Assembly (NCBI GenBank): GCA_016201185.1
Contig: JACQDG010000239.1
Span: forward strand, 1-6,675
Direction of reading: 5' to 3'
Length of the DNA: 6,675 nucleotides
Source: Acidobacteriota bacterium
GTDB lineage: Bacteria; Acidobacteriota; Terriglobia; Bryobacterales; JACQDG01
Shown here: one piece after another, positions 1 to 6,106 of the stretch
How the letters are laid out: every line of letters begins with the position of its first letter
How positions within the stretch are numbered: the stretch's first letter is position 1
The notes under the pieces: generated by a model
The model's input: the letters and a program-made list of their open reading frames with translations, nothing else
What the model was told of the DNA's origin: nothing
Databases searched by the model: none
Translations under genes and position numbers: made by a program

Positions 1-804
1 GACCGTTGCCAGCATCTGCCCGCAGCGGGCCTGGTGATGCTCTTGGGTCGCGGCGATCCATTCCCGGTGCCCGCGGAAAGGATGGCCGTGGGACGGCAGC
101 ACCAGGTCGATCTCCTTCGCCCGCAGCCGGTCGAGCGAGGCCAGGTAATCGTCGAGCGGATTCTCCGCCGAGTGAGAGTGCAGGCCGATGTTCGGGGTGA
201 TCTTTTCGACCATGTGGTCGCTTGAAAAATATAATTTTCGCTGCGGGAAGTAGAACGTGAGGAGGCCCGGGGAGTGTCCGGGGCTCCACAGGACCTCGAG
301 CTCGCCGCCTTTGACCCTGAGCCGGTCGCCGTCCCCGAGAGGACGGTCCACTTCCACCATCTCGATAAACTCCGCGATGCCCACAGATGCGCAGGAGATC
401 TCCTCGGTCTCGTCGGCGGGAACGCCGTTCTCAGCCAGCCAGCCCGAGTGCCGGGCGAAGAAATCATGGTCCAGGTAGCGGGGCGACATCAGCACGGCTT
501 CGGCCGGGTGCATCAACACCTCGGCCCCGGAAAGGCGCCGCACCTCGGCCGCCAGGCCAAAATGGTCCGGGTGGAGGTGGGTGATGACGAGCTGGCGGAT
601 ATCTCCCCAGCCGATGCCTACGAGGGCCAGCGCCTCCGCCAGCGTCTCCCGGCAGGCCTTCGTCTTCAGGCCGCAATCGAGCAGGAGAAAGCCGTCCTCG
701 CCGCGGACCAAATAAACGTTGATGGCGGCAACGGGAAACGGCAGCGGCAGCTTGATCAGCCAGATGCCTTTAGAAACTTCGATAGCGGGAGCATTTTCGC
801 TCAC
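1..804 (-). CDS. MBL-fold metallo-hydrolase (3' end cut by window edge)
   Basis: This is a metallo-beta-lactamase-fold hydrolase, 268 residues visible and open at the left edge. The full dinuclear metal set can be seen: THLHPDHFG (H76, H78, D80, H81), PGHSPG (H177), SSDH (D196) and SHGHP (H239/H241). The tail EHHQARC resembles the start of the small C-terminal helical domain of the LACTB2/glyoxalase II-like branch, so perhaps 20-70 residues are missing. The start is GTG at 804-802. An AAGGA Shine-Dalgarno lies six bases upstream, and the aminotransferase stop codon is only three bases away, so translation is probably coupled. There is no signal peptide, so the enzyme should be cytoplasmic. 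Family membership is clear from the motifs. The substrate cannot be read from the sequence: thioester, lactone, phosphodiester and RNA hydrolysis all occur in this fold. Its place as third gene of the operon suggests hydrolysis of a pathway intermediate, which is inference. Confidence 0.92.
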   Translation of the reverse strand, partial: MSENAPAIEVSKGIWLIKLPLPFPVAAINVYLVRGEDGFLLLDCGLKTKACRETLAEALALVGIGWGDIRQLVITHLHPDHFGLAAEVRRLSGAEVLMHPAEAVLMSPRYLDHDFFARHSGWLAENGVPADETEEISCASVGIAEFIEMVEVDRPLGDGDRLRVKGGELEVLWSPGHSPGLLTFYFPQRKLYFSSDHMVEKITPNIGLHSHSAENPLDDYLASLDRLRAKEIDLVLPSHGHPFRGHREWIAATQEHHQARCGQMLATV

Positions 805-807
805 GGC

Positions 808-2040
808 TTATCCTTGCGCCACCACGGCCAGGGCCTGCTCGGCCGCGGCCAGGGTTTCCTCGAGCTCCTGCTCGCCATGAACGGAGGAGATGTACCAGCG
901 GCCGTCGGGCAGAAGGTAGAGGCCGGCGTCGAGCGCTGCCGCGAGGAAAGCGCCCAGCCGACCGGCAGGCGGAGCAGTGAGGCCACGCTCGTCCGTAACA
1001 GGCCCTTCGTCACCGAACGAAATCCGAAAAACGGTCTCGACGCCGCGAATCGTGAGGGGAACGCCCTGCCGCCCCGCGGCTGCAGCGAGGCCCTGGCGGA
1101 GCCGTGCGCCGTAAGCCGCAGCCCGCTTCAGGCAGACGCCGTCGTCGCGGGACAACTCTTGCAGCGTCGCCTCCGCCGCCGCCAGCACCACCGGGTTGCC
1201 GTTGAACGACCCGCCGTGCATAACCTTGCCCGACGCCACCGTGTCCATGATCTCCCTGCGGCCCGCAATCACGCTCAAAGGAAAGCCGGCGGCCACCGCC
1301 TTGCCAAAAGTGGCTAGGTCCGGGATGACGCCGTAGCGCTGCTGCGCCCCGCCCAGGGCCACGCGAAAGCCGGTGATCACTTCATCGAAGACCAAGACGA
1401 TGCCGTGGCGGGAGGTGATCTCCCGCAGCGCCTCGAGATAAGCGGGCGCCGGAAGGATGCAGCCGCCGTTGCACAGAATCGGCTCGGTGATCACAGCGGC
1501 GATCTCGCGGCCGTATTCGGCGACTGTCCTCTCCACCGCCGCGACGTCGTTCCACGGCAGGATCAGCGTGTCCGGCGTCGGCTCGAGCCAGCCATGGTAG
1601 TGCCCCTCAAAGCGCAGGATCCGGCTGCGGCCGGTAAAAGCCCGGGCGATCCGGAAAGCCACCTGCACGGCCTCGGTCCCGGTGTTGGAGAAGCAGACCT
1701 GGTCGGCGCAAGGGATCAGCTCGACCAGCTTTTCCGCCACCCGGATTTCCCGCTCGTGCTGCGCGCCGTAGATCCAGCCCTGATGCAACTGCTCCGCTAC
1801 CGCTTGCTCGACCGCCGGGTGGGCGTGGCCCAGGATGAGCAGCCCCCAGGCTAATGTGTAGTCAATATAGGTATAGCCGTCGACGTCGGTGAGCCGGGCG
1901 CCGCTGCCGCCCTGGAAGTACAGCGGATGGGGGACGGCCCGCGCCCGAAAAGCGCTCGACACCCCGCCGGCCAGCGCTTCCTGCGCCCGCCGCCACAGCT
2001 CGAGAGAGCGCAAACGCGCGGCCTTTGTTGCGACCGGCAT
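808..2040 (-). CDS. Class III PLP aminotransferase, glutamate-1-semialdehyde aminomutase-like
   Basis: This is a 410-residue PLP enzyme of fold type I, aminotransferase class III, closest in layout to glutamate-1-semialdehyde 2,1-aminomutase (HemL). Visible motifs in order are GGVSS (25-29), DVDG/YIDY near 52-61, SNTGTEA (118-124, phosphate binding), FEGHYHG (144-150), VFDEVITGFR (217-226, with D219 facing the pyridine nitrogen), FGKAVAAGFP (245-254, with K247 the expected Schiff-base lysine) and HGGSFNGNP (275-283). Compared with E. coli HemL recalled from memory, about 30 residues are missing just after the YHG motif, including the KAGSG stretch of the gating loop. The protein is therefore unlikely to be the tetrapyrrole enzyme and more likely an aminotransferase or aminomutase for another substrate. 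ATG 2040 gives the usual HemL-like N-terminus. The Shine-Dalgarno is weak (AGAG), and the dehydratase stop codon is 12 bases upstream. The family call is secure; the reaction is unknown. Confidence 0.93.
   Translation of the reverse strand: MPVATKAARLRSLELWRRAQEALAGGVSSAFRARAVPHPLYFQGGSGARLTDVDGYTYIDYTLAWGLLILGHAHPAVEQAVAEQLHQGWIYGAQHEREIRVAEKLVELIPCADQVCFSNTGTEAVQVAFRIARAFTGRSRILRFEGHYHGWLEPTPDTLILPWNDVAAVERTVAEYGREIAAVITEPILCNGGCILPAPAYLEALREITSRHGIVLVFDEVITGFRVALGGAQQRYGVIPDLATFGKAVAAGFPLSVIAGRREIMDTVASGKVMHGGSFNGNPVVLAAAEATLQELSRDDGVCLKRAAAYGARLRQGLAAAAGRQGVPLTIRGVETVFRISFGDEGPVTDERGLTAPPAGRLGAFLAAALDAGLYLLPDGRWYISSVHGEQELEETLAAAEQALAVVAQG
811..815 (-). promoter_or_regulatory. Shine-Dalgarno of the MBL hydrolase gene
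   Basis: AAGGA on the minus strand ends six bases before the GTG codon at 804. It overlaps the last codons of the aminotransferase. This site decides in favour of the GTG start and supports coupled translation of the two genes. Confidence 0.75.
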
Positions 2041-2052
2041 TGCAGCTCTAGT

Positions 2053-3222
2053 TTACCAGTCCAAAACCGCCCCGTCTGGGGCTTGCGCCACCACCGTTTG
2101 AAACACTTCCTGCTCGAAGGGGTGCCGGGCGGCGGCGGCTTCGTCCACCTCGATGCCCAGGCCCGGCTCGTCGGGCATCAGCCAGTAGCCGGCTTCCCGG
2201 CGGAGGTTCTGCCGCACCACCTCCCAGCGCCACGGCACGTCGGTCAGCATGTCTTCCTGGATGAGGAAATTCGGCGTGGAGAGCGCGAAGTGCAGCGCCA
2301 CGGCGTTGGCCACTGGGCCCAGCGGATTGTGGGGCGCGACGCCCATGTAGTAAGTCTCCGCCGCCGCGGCGATCTTCTTCGCCTCGGAAAGGCCGCCGCA
2401 GTGGCACAGGTCGGGCTGGATCACGTGGCAGGCCTGGCGTTCGAACACCTCCCGGAACTGGTGCCGCGTCACCAGCCGCTCGCCGGTGGCGATGGGCGTC
2501 TTCACGGCCCGCTTCACCTCAGCCAGCGCGGCGATGTTTTCCGGCGGCACCGGCTCCTCGCAAAAGTAGGGGCGAAATTCCTCAACCGCGTTGATATAGC
2601 TGACAGCCATGGCCGGCGTGGTGCGCCCGTGGAAGTCAATCATGATGTCGATGTGGTCGCCCACGGCGTCGCGCAGCCGCCCCATCAGCTCCGCGAACTT
2701 CTTGATATGCGGCACGCCCATCAGCGGCTCGGAGTAGGGTACGAACACAACCTTCACCGCCGTGTACCCCTTCTCGATCACTTGCAGGGCGAGATCGATC
2801 AGCGGCCCGGCGTCGAAAGTCTCATAGACCGCCTTCATCTCGCCGCCGCCGAGGTGGGTGTACATCCGCACCCGCTCCCGCACGTTGCCTCCCAGCAGGC
2901 GGTACACCGGCACGCCGTGCAGCTTTCCCAGGATGTCCCAGCAGGCCTGCTCGATGCCGGAGATGGCCGACATGCCGATCACACCCATGCGGAAGAACGT
3001 CTGCCGGTACATCTTCTGGTAGAGGTGTTCGATGCGGGTCGGGTCTTCGCCGACGATCAGCGGCGCGAAGTCCTCCACCGCTCCCACCACGGCCCGCGTT
3101 TTCCACTCCAGGCTCGCTTCGCCCCAGCCGTCGAGCCCGGGCTGGTCGGTCTCCACCTTCACAAACACCCAGTTGCGCATCTGGGCGTTCACCACCACGG
3201 TTTTCACGCGCGTGATTTTCAT
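2053..3222 (-). CDS. Enolase-superfamily sugar-acid dehydratase, D-galactonate dehydratase-like
   Basis: This 389-residue member of the mandelate racemase/muconate lactonizing enzyme group should remove water from a sugar acid, giving a 2-keto-3-deoxy acid. The N-terminal capping domain (1-120) carries MSAISGIEQACWD (84-96). The barrel shows K157, IDFHGR (D196 metal, H198 base), CEEPV (E222 metal), TGERL (E248 metal), QPDLCHCGG (D271), APHNPLG (H298) and LIQEDM (E323). Spacings from D196 are +2, +26, +52, +102 and +127, the same as D183, H185, E209, E235, H285 and E310 of E. coli galactonate dehydratase as I recall it. An extra stretch around 160-172 (VPYSEPLMG) differs from E. coli DgoD, so another aldonate such as gluconate, mannonate or a uronate-derived acid is possible. 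It is the first gene of the three-gene operon. No Shine-Dalgarno precedes ATG 3222, but an extended -10-like site sits directly upstream. The superfamily and dehydratase chemistry are well supported; the substrate is not. Confidence 0.93.
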   Translation of the reverse strand: MKITRVKTVVVNAQMRNWVFVKVETDQPGLDGWGEASLEWKTRAVVGAVEDFAPLIVGEDPTRIEHLYQKMYRQTFFRMGVIGMSAISGIEQACWDILGKLHGVPVYRLLGGNVRERVRMYTHLGGGEMKAVYETFDAGPLIDLALQVIEKGYTAVKVVFVPYSEPLMGVPHIKKFAELMGRLRDAVGDHIDIMIDFHGRTTPAMAVSYINAVEEFRPYFCEEPVPPENIAALAEVKRAVKTPIATGERLVTRHQFREVFERQACHVIQPDLCHCGGLSEAKKIAAAAETYYMGVAPHNPLGPVANAVALHFALSTPNFLIQEDMLTDVPWRWEVVRQNLRREAGYWLMPDEPGLGIEVDEAAAARHPFEQEVFQTVVAQAPDGAVLDW

Positions 3223-3228
3223 GCGGGC

Positions 3229-3237
3229 AGGATAGCA
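3229..3237 (-). promoter_or_regulatory. Possible extended -10 element of the dehydratase operon
   Basis: The minus strand reads TGC-TATCCT, an extended -10 motif (TGn plus a TATAAT-like hexamer matching 4 of 6). It ends six bases before ATG 3222, so transcription would begin at or next to the A of the start codon. No -35 match lies 17 bases further upstream, which an extended -10 can tolerate. Together with the missing Shine-Dalgarno, this suggests a leaderless mRNA. The motif is short and unproven. Confidence 0.35.
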
Positions 3238-3269
3238 GAAAGACCGCGTAGGCCGGGGAGACCAGGAAA

Positions 3270-4091
3270 TTATTGGACAGCGATGGTCACGTCAGGCCGG
3301 CTTTCAACGCCCGCCACCGTGATGCGGATGGGGATCGCGCTGCCGGACGCCACTCCCGGCGGCAGGCGGAAGTCGATTTGATTCAGCCCTACAAACTGCG
3401 GCGCCAGCCCGGAAAACAACACATCGATATCCGGCACGGTTACGCCGCCCACGGTAACCGTGGGACGAATTGTGGTGCTCCGCAATCCATCCAAGGTATT
3501 GTGACCGTCGGTCACCGATGGAGTAACCGGTCCCAGGCCGTTGCAATAGATAGTGAGGACATCGCCGGCCTTGGCCGGCCTGCTTTCCGTCCCGGGAAAA
3601 ATTCCGACCGGCGCAGCCAGAATTCTCGTGTTAGAAAACAGGACCGCGCCCTGACCGTTGCCTTGCTGGTTTGCCGAGAAGATGGCAGGCGATATCTGGT
3701 TGGTCTGAATCGTCTTCGCAAGGCTGCTTCCTGCGCTGTTGGTCACCACTACGGAGGCTGTGGTCCCGGCTAGCTCCCAAGGCAACTGGGCGTTGATCTG
3801 TCCCGACGAAACAAAGAACAGCGGCGCCGCCTTGCCGTTGAAAAAAACCCGAACGCCTCCCAGCGAGGTGGAGAGAGGGACCGTAGACGCCCCGGCGGGA
3901 GCGGATGCAAAGTTGGTGCCGAAAATCGAGACGATCGAGCCGGGCGCCGTGGGATGGCCAGGCTGGCCGAACGGCACGAAGCTGGCGCCGTTCACGACGC
4001 CGTTGTCGCCCACATTGGGCGTCTGAGCCACGGCCGGCAAGGGAAAAGCTGCCACCAGGAGCAACAGCGTGAACAGCGTCGTCTTCAGCAT
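3270..4091 (-). CDS. Secreted protein made of a Solibacter-type C-terminal domain (TIGR03437-like)
   Basis: This is a 273-residue exported protein. Residues 1-22 form a classic Sec signal peptide: lysine near the start, a leucine-rich core, and AVA before the likely cleavage at Gln23. The rest closely follows the pattern of the 'Solibacter uncharacterized C-terminal domain' family. Visible signatures are APGSIVSIFGTNFA, LGGVRVFFNGKAAPLFFVS, SGQINAQLPWE, GDVLTIYCNGLGP and GLAPQFVGLNQIDFRLP. These look like two beta-sandwich (IPT/TIG-like) repeats. In Solibacter this domain usually ends large multi-domain extracellular proteins; here it is almost the whole mature protein. No catalytic motif is visible, so a binding, structural or surface-anchoring role is a guess. 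The start is fixed by the signal peptide. Codon choice looks less GC-biased than in the flanking enzymes. It lies 64 bases after the ligase gene and 47 before the dehydratase gene, with its own plausible promoter, so it may be a separate unit. Confidence 0.88.
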   Translation of the reverse strand: MLKTTLFTLLLLVAAFPLPAVAQTPNVGDNGVVNGASFVPFGQPGHPTAPGSIVSIFGTNFASAPAGASTVPLSTSLGGVRVFFNGKAAPLFFVSSGQINAQLPWELAGTTASVVVTNSAGSSLAKTIQTNQISPAIFSANQQGNGQGAVLFSNTRILAAPVGIFPGTESRPAKAGDVLTIYCNGLGPVTPSVTDGHNTLDGLRSTTIRPTVTVGGVTVPDIDVLFSGLAPQFVGLNQIDFRLPPGVASGSAIPIRITVAGVESRPDVTIAVQ

Positions 4092-4099
4092 CCACTCTG

Positions 4100-4128
4100 A
4101 TTCTAAGGCAATACTGTGCAGGTCACAA
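4100..4128 (-). promoter_or_regulatory. Putative sigma-70 promoter of the secreted-protein gene
   Basis: On the minus strand, TTGTGA (4128-4123, 4 of 6 matches to TTGACA) and TAGAAT (4105-4100, 5 of 6 to TATAAT) are separated by exactly 17 bases. The -10 ends eight bases before ATG 4091, so the transcript would have at most a base or two of leader. An 8-base palindrome ACAATTGT (4125-4132) overlaps the -35 and could be a protein-binding site, though it is short. Confidence 0.45.
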
Positions 4129-4155
4129 TTGTACGAGGGTTCTATCGGTTTGAAT

Positions 4156-6066
4156 TTACTCTTGTTTCTTCGCGCCGGCGTTCGCCGGCGCAGGGATGCG
4201 GGCCCGGATGCGCTGCCAGGTCTGAGTTACCGCGGAGTCTTTGCTGGCATCGAGCTCCACAGCGCGGCGCGCCTCGCCCTCGGCCTCCTTCGAGCGACCG
4301 GCCTGCTCGAGAACTTGCGCCAGCATCCAGTGGGGCTTGAACCATCGCGGCGCCCAGGCGATGGCGGCGCGGAGGCTCTGCTCGGCGCCCGCGAAATCAT
4401 TCTGCACCGCGTAAAAGGCGGCCAGATTGTAGTAGGCGTTGGGCCGCTGCTCGGAAGTCTGTGCGGCGCGGCGGGCGGCTGCGAAAGCCTCCTGCCAGGC
4501 TTGGCGACGCACGGGCTCGGTGTCTGTCTTGGAAGCCGCGGAGTACAGCGCCCTGGAGTACCACAAATCGGTATCCACGCCCGGAGGCTTGAATTGGAGA
4601 ATCCGCCGGTAGTGGCGCATTCCCTGTTCGAGGTTTCCTGCCTCGAGCGCCTGCCGGACCCTCGCCAGCCAAAAATCGGACCAGCCGAGCGAGCAGGCCG
4701 CGGCGAGGAGCAGCAGCGCCGTGAATTGCGGCAGCAGGCGAGGGAAGCGGCTGAGCGCTGGCGGTTTCGCCCCATCTGGTAACGCGCAAAGGGCCGCTAC
4801 CAACAGACAAAACACGAGGGCCGTCGGCAGGGTGAAAGAGAGGAACAGATTGCCCACCAGCGTAGCCGCCAGCCCTGCCGCCAGCGCATCGGGGCGCGGT
4901 CCGTCGCGCCGCCCCGCCCACAGGCCCAGCCCGGCGAGCAGGACCAGCAGAATCAATCCGGGCGCGCCCTGGCCCGCCAGTGCGTCCAGGACAACATTGT
5001 GCGGTGATTCGTAATACCGATCTGGAAATTGTCGGGCCAGCGCCTCCGACTGAAAGCGGGGAAACTCGGAGGAAAAAGTTTCAGGGCCGTATCCGGCAAG
5101 CGGGCGGGGCGCCGCCATGCGCAGCGTGTCAGCCCACAACCGCAGACGGCCCCCGCCGTAAGGATCTTCGAGGAACCAGCGGGTGCGGCTCCGCAGGAGC
5201 AGGCCGGCCGGCGAGACATAGAAAAGAATGAACCCCGCTAATACCGCCGCAGCGGCAATCAGCCGCCGGGCCGACAGTCGGGACTTCGCCCGAAGAGCCA
5301 GCACCGCCGCCCCCGCCCCCAGCCCCAGCATGGCTCCTCGGGTCCCGCTAAGCAGAATCGCGGCGGCCGCCAGCGCCGCCGCGGCCCAACCTATCCATCT
5401 CCAGGAGTGGTTTTTCTCCGTCCCCAGAAGCGCCAGGCCGGCAAAGGTCACAGCCAGCAAATACGCGCTGAAGTAGCCGGCATGTCCCAGCGGCCCCGGC
5501 GGCCGGACGATCTGTTCTGGTCCTTCTCCGACATGATAGGCCGGGGCGGGAAGCCACGGGTCCCAGCCGAAGTATTGCGCGATGCCGTAAAGCGCCGCAG
5601 CGATGCCGCTCGCCGCCAGCACCCTCAAGACCAGATTCACTCGCTCGAGCCGATGGCCGTTTCCACCCGAGAGATACCGGGAAAGCAAATAGATATATAG
5701 CAGTAATGTCAACTGCGTCACGAGGCCGAACCGTCGCCAGTTGGCGCCGGTAAGCGAGAGCGACCGGTCCGCCGAAAGCAAAGTGGAGGCGACCAGCGAC
5801 ATGGCCTGCAGCCCGAGCAACCTCCGCAACCAGTGCATCTCACGCGAAGCGCCGGCCCTCCCTTCCGGCCGCCAGAACCAGAGCGCGATCGCCGTCCCCG
5901 CCAGCAGCGCCAGGATTTTCGGCGTCACATCGAAATGAAAGAACACCCCGGGCAGGATCAGCAGCGGCGCCACGGCGATCACGGCCAGCAAGCTTCCCCG
6001 GAAAACCGCCTCACTGGCGGCAGGCCGTGCCGCAAGGCCTGTCTCTACGGTTGACAGAGAACGCAT
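4156..6066 (-). CDS. O-antigen ligase/Wzy-type membrane protein with C-terminal TPR region
   Basis: This is a large polytopic membrane protein of the O-antigen ligase/polymerase family (Wzy_C, WaaL/PglL-like), which moves lipid-linked glycans onto an acceptor on the outer face of the inner membrane. Numbered from the upstream ATG at 6084, about 11-12 hydrophobic segments span residues 28-470. Family signatures are RPPGPLGHAGYFSAYL (194-209), SGTRGAMLGL (246-255), and a long periplasmic loop (about 296-372) with RLRLWADTL, PLAGYGPETF and ESPHNVVLDALAGQGAPGL, where H362 sits at the conserved histidine. After the last membrane segment, residues 473-614 hold several helical TPR-like repeats (about 547-580 and 581-614 are clearest). 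The start is ATG 6066, because AAGG lies five bases upstream of it. ATG 6084 adds six residues but lacks a close Shine-Dalgarno. Whether the acceptor is lipid A, a growing polymer or a protein cannot be told. The divergent sugar transferase supports a polysaccharide role. Confidence 0.88.
   Translation of the reverse strand: MRSLSTVETGLAARPAASEAVFRGSLLAVIAVAPLLILPGVFFHFDVTPKILALLAGTAIALWFWRPEGRAGASREMHWLRRLLGLQAMSLVASTLLSADRSLSLTGANWRRFGLVTQLTLLLYIYLLSRYLSGGNGHRLERVNLVLRVLAASGIAAALYGIAQYFGWDPWLPAPAYHVGEGPEQIVRPPGPLGHAGYFSAYLLAVTFAGLALLGTEKNHSWRWIGWAAAALAAAAILLSGTRGAMLGLGAGAAVLALRAKSRLSARRLIAAAAVLAGFILFYVSPAGLLLRSRTRWFLEDPYGGGRLRLWADTLRMAAPRPLAGYGPETFSSEFPRFQSEALARQFPDRYYESPHNVVLDALAGQGAPGLILLVLLAGLGLWAGRRDGPRPDALAAGLAATLVGNLFLSFTLPTALVFCLLVAALCALPDGAKPPALSRFPRLLPQFTALLLLAAACSLGWSDFWLARVRQALEAGNLEQGMRHYRRILQFKPPGVDTDLWYSRALYSAASKTDTEPVRRQAWQEAFAAARRAAQTSEQRPNAYYNLAAFYAVQNDFAGAEQSLRAAIAWAPRWFKPHWMLAQVLEQAGRSKEAEGEARRAVELDASKDSAVTQTWQRIRARIPAPANAGAKKQE
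4172..4191. repeat. Perfect GC-rich inverted repeat at the 3' end of the ligase gene
   Basis: Nine-base arms GCGCCGGCG and CGCCGGCGC flank a TT centre. The hairpin lies inside the last codons of the ligase gene (the APANAGA stretch) and ends 13 bases before its stop codon. No U-tract follows on either strand, so it is not a canonical intrinsic terminator. It could weaken read-through or stabilise the 3' end, or simply reflect alanine/glycine/proline codons in high-GC DNA. Confidence 0.5.
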
Positions 6067-6080
6067 GGCAGCCTTATGGT
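6051..6080 (+). promoter_or_regulatory. Putative sigma-70 promoter of the divergent sugar transferase gene
   Basis: A perfect TTGACA (6051-6056) is followed, 18 bases later, by TATGGT (6075-6080, 4 of 6 matches to TATAAT). Transcription would start near 6087, about 20 bases before ATG 6107. The promoter overlaps the first codons of the oppositely oriented ligase gene. It argues against the upstream in-frame ATG at 6065, which would lie before the transcription start. Confidence 0.5.
6072..6075 (-). promoter_or_regulatory. Shine-Dalgarno favouring the inner ligase start
   Basis: AAGG on the minus strand lies five bases before ATG 6066. No comparable site sits at normal distance from ATG 6084; a GGGGGTGA stretch is about ten bases from it. 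This is the reason for choosing the shorter form. Confidence 0.45.
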
Positions 6081-6106
6081 GCATTCATAGGCTATCACCC
6101 CCGGGT

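Noticed and set aside
274..1317. Plus-strand open frame of 347 codons
   Set aside because: It is antisense to the well-supported aminotransferase and MBL genes and shows no family motif.
808..2040. Calling the PLP enzyme HemL of tetrapyrrole synthesis
   Set aside because: The gating-loop segment is missing and the neighbours are sugar-acid type enzymes rather than tetrapyrrole genes.
1927..3381. Long plus-strand open frame of 484 codons
   Set aside because: It lies opposite the dehydratase and the start of the aminotransferase, whose catalytic motifs are intact. Its translation is rich in His, Arg and Pro with no recognisable domain, as expected of antisense frames in high-GC DNA.
3564..3579. 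Inverted repeat GCCGGCC-TT-GGCCGGC
   Set aside because: It lies in the middle of the secreted-protein gene and has no U-tract; it reflects the codons of Pro-Ala-Lys-Ala-Gly in GC-rich DNA.
6065..6106. Upstream ATG 6065 as the start of the sugar transferase
   Set aside because: It would precede the predicted transcription start, overlaps the ligase coding region, and has no convincing Shine-Dalgarno; it cannot be fully excluded.
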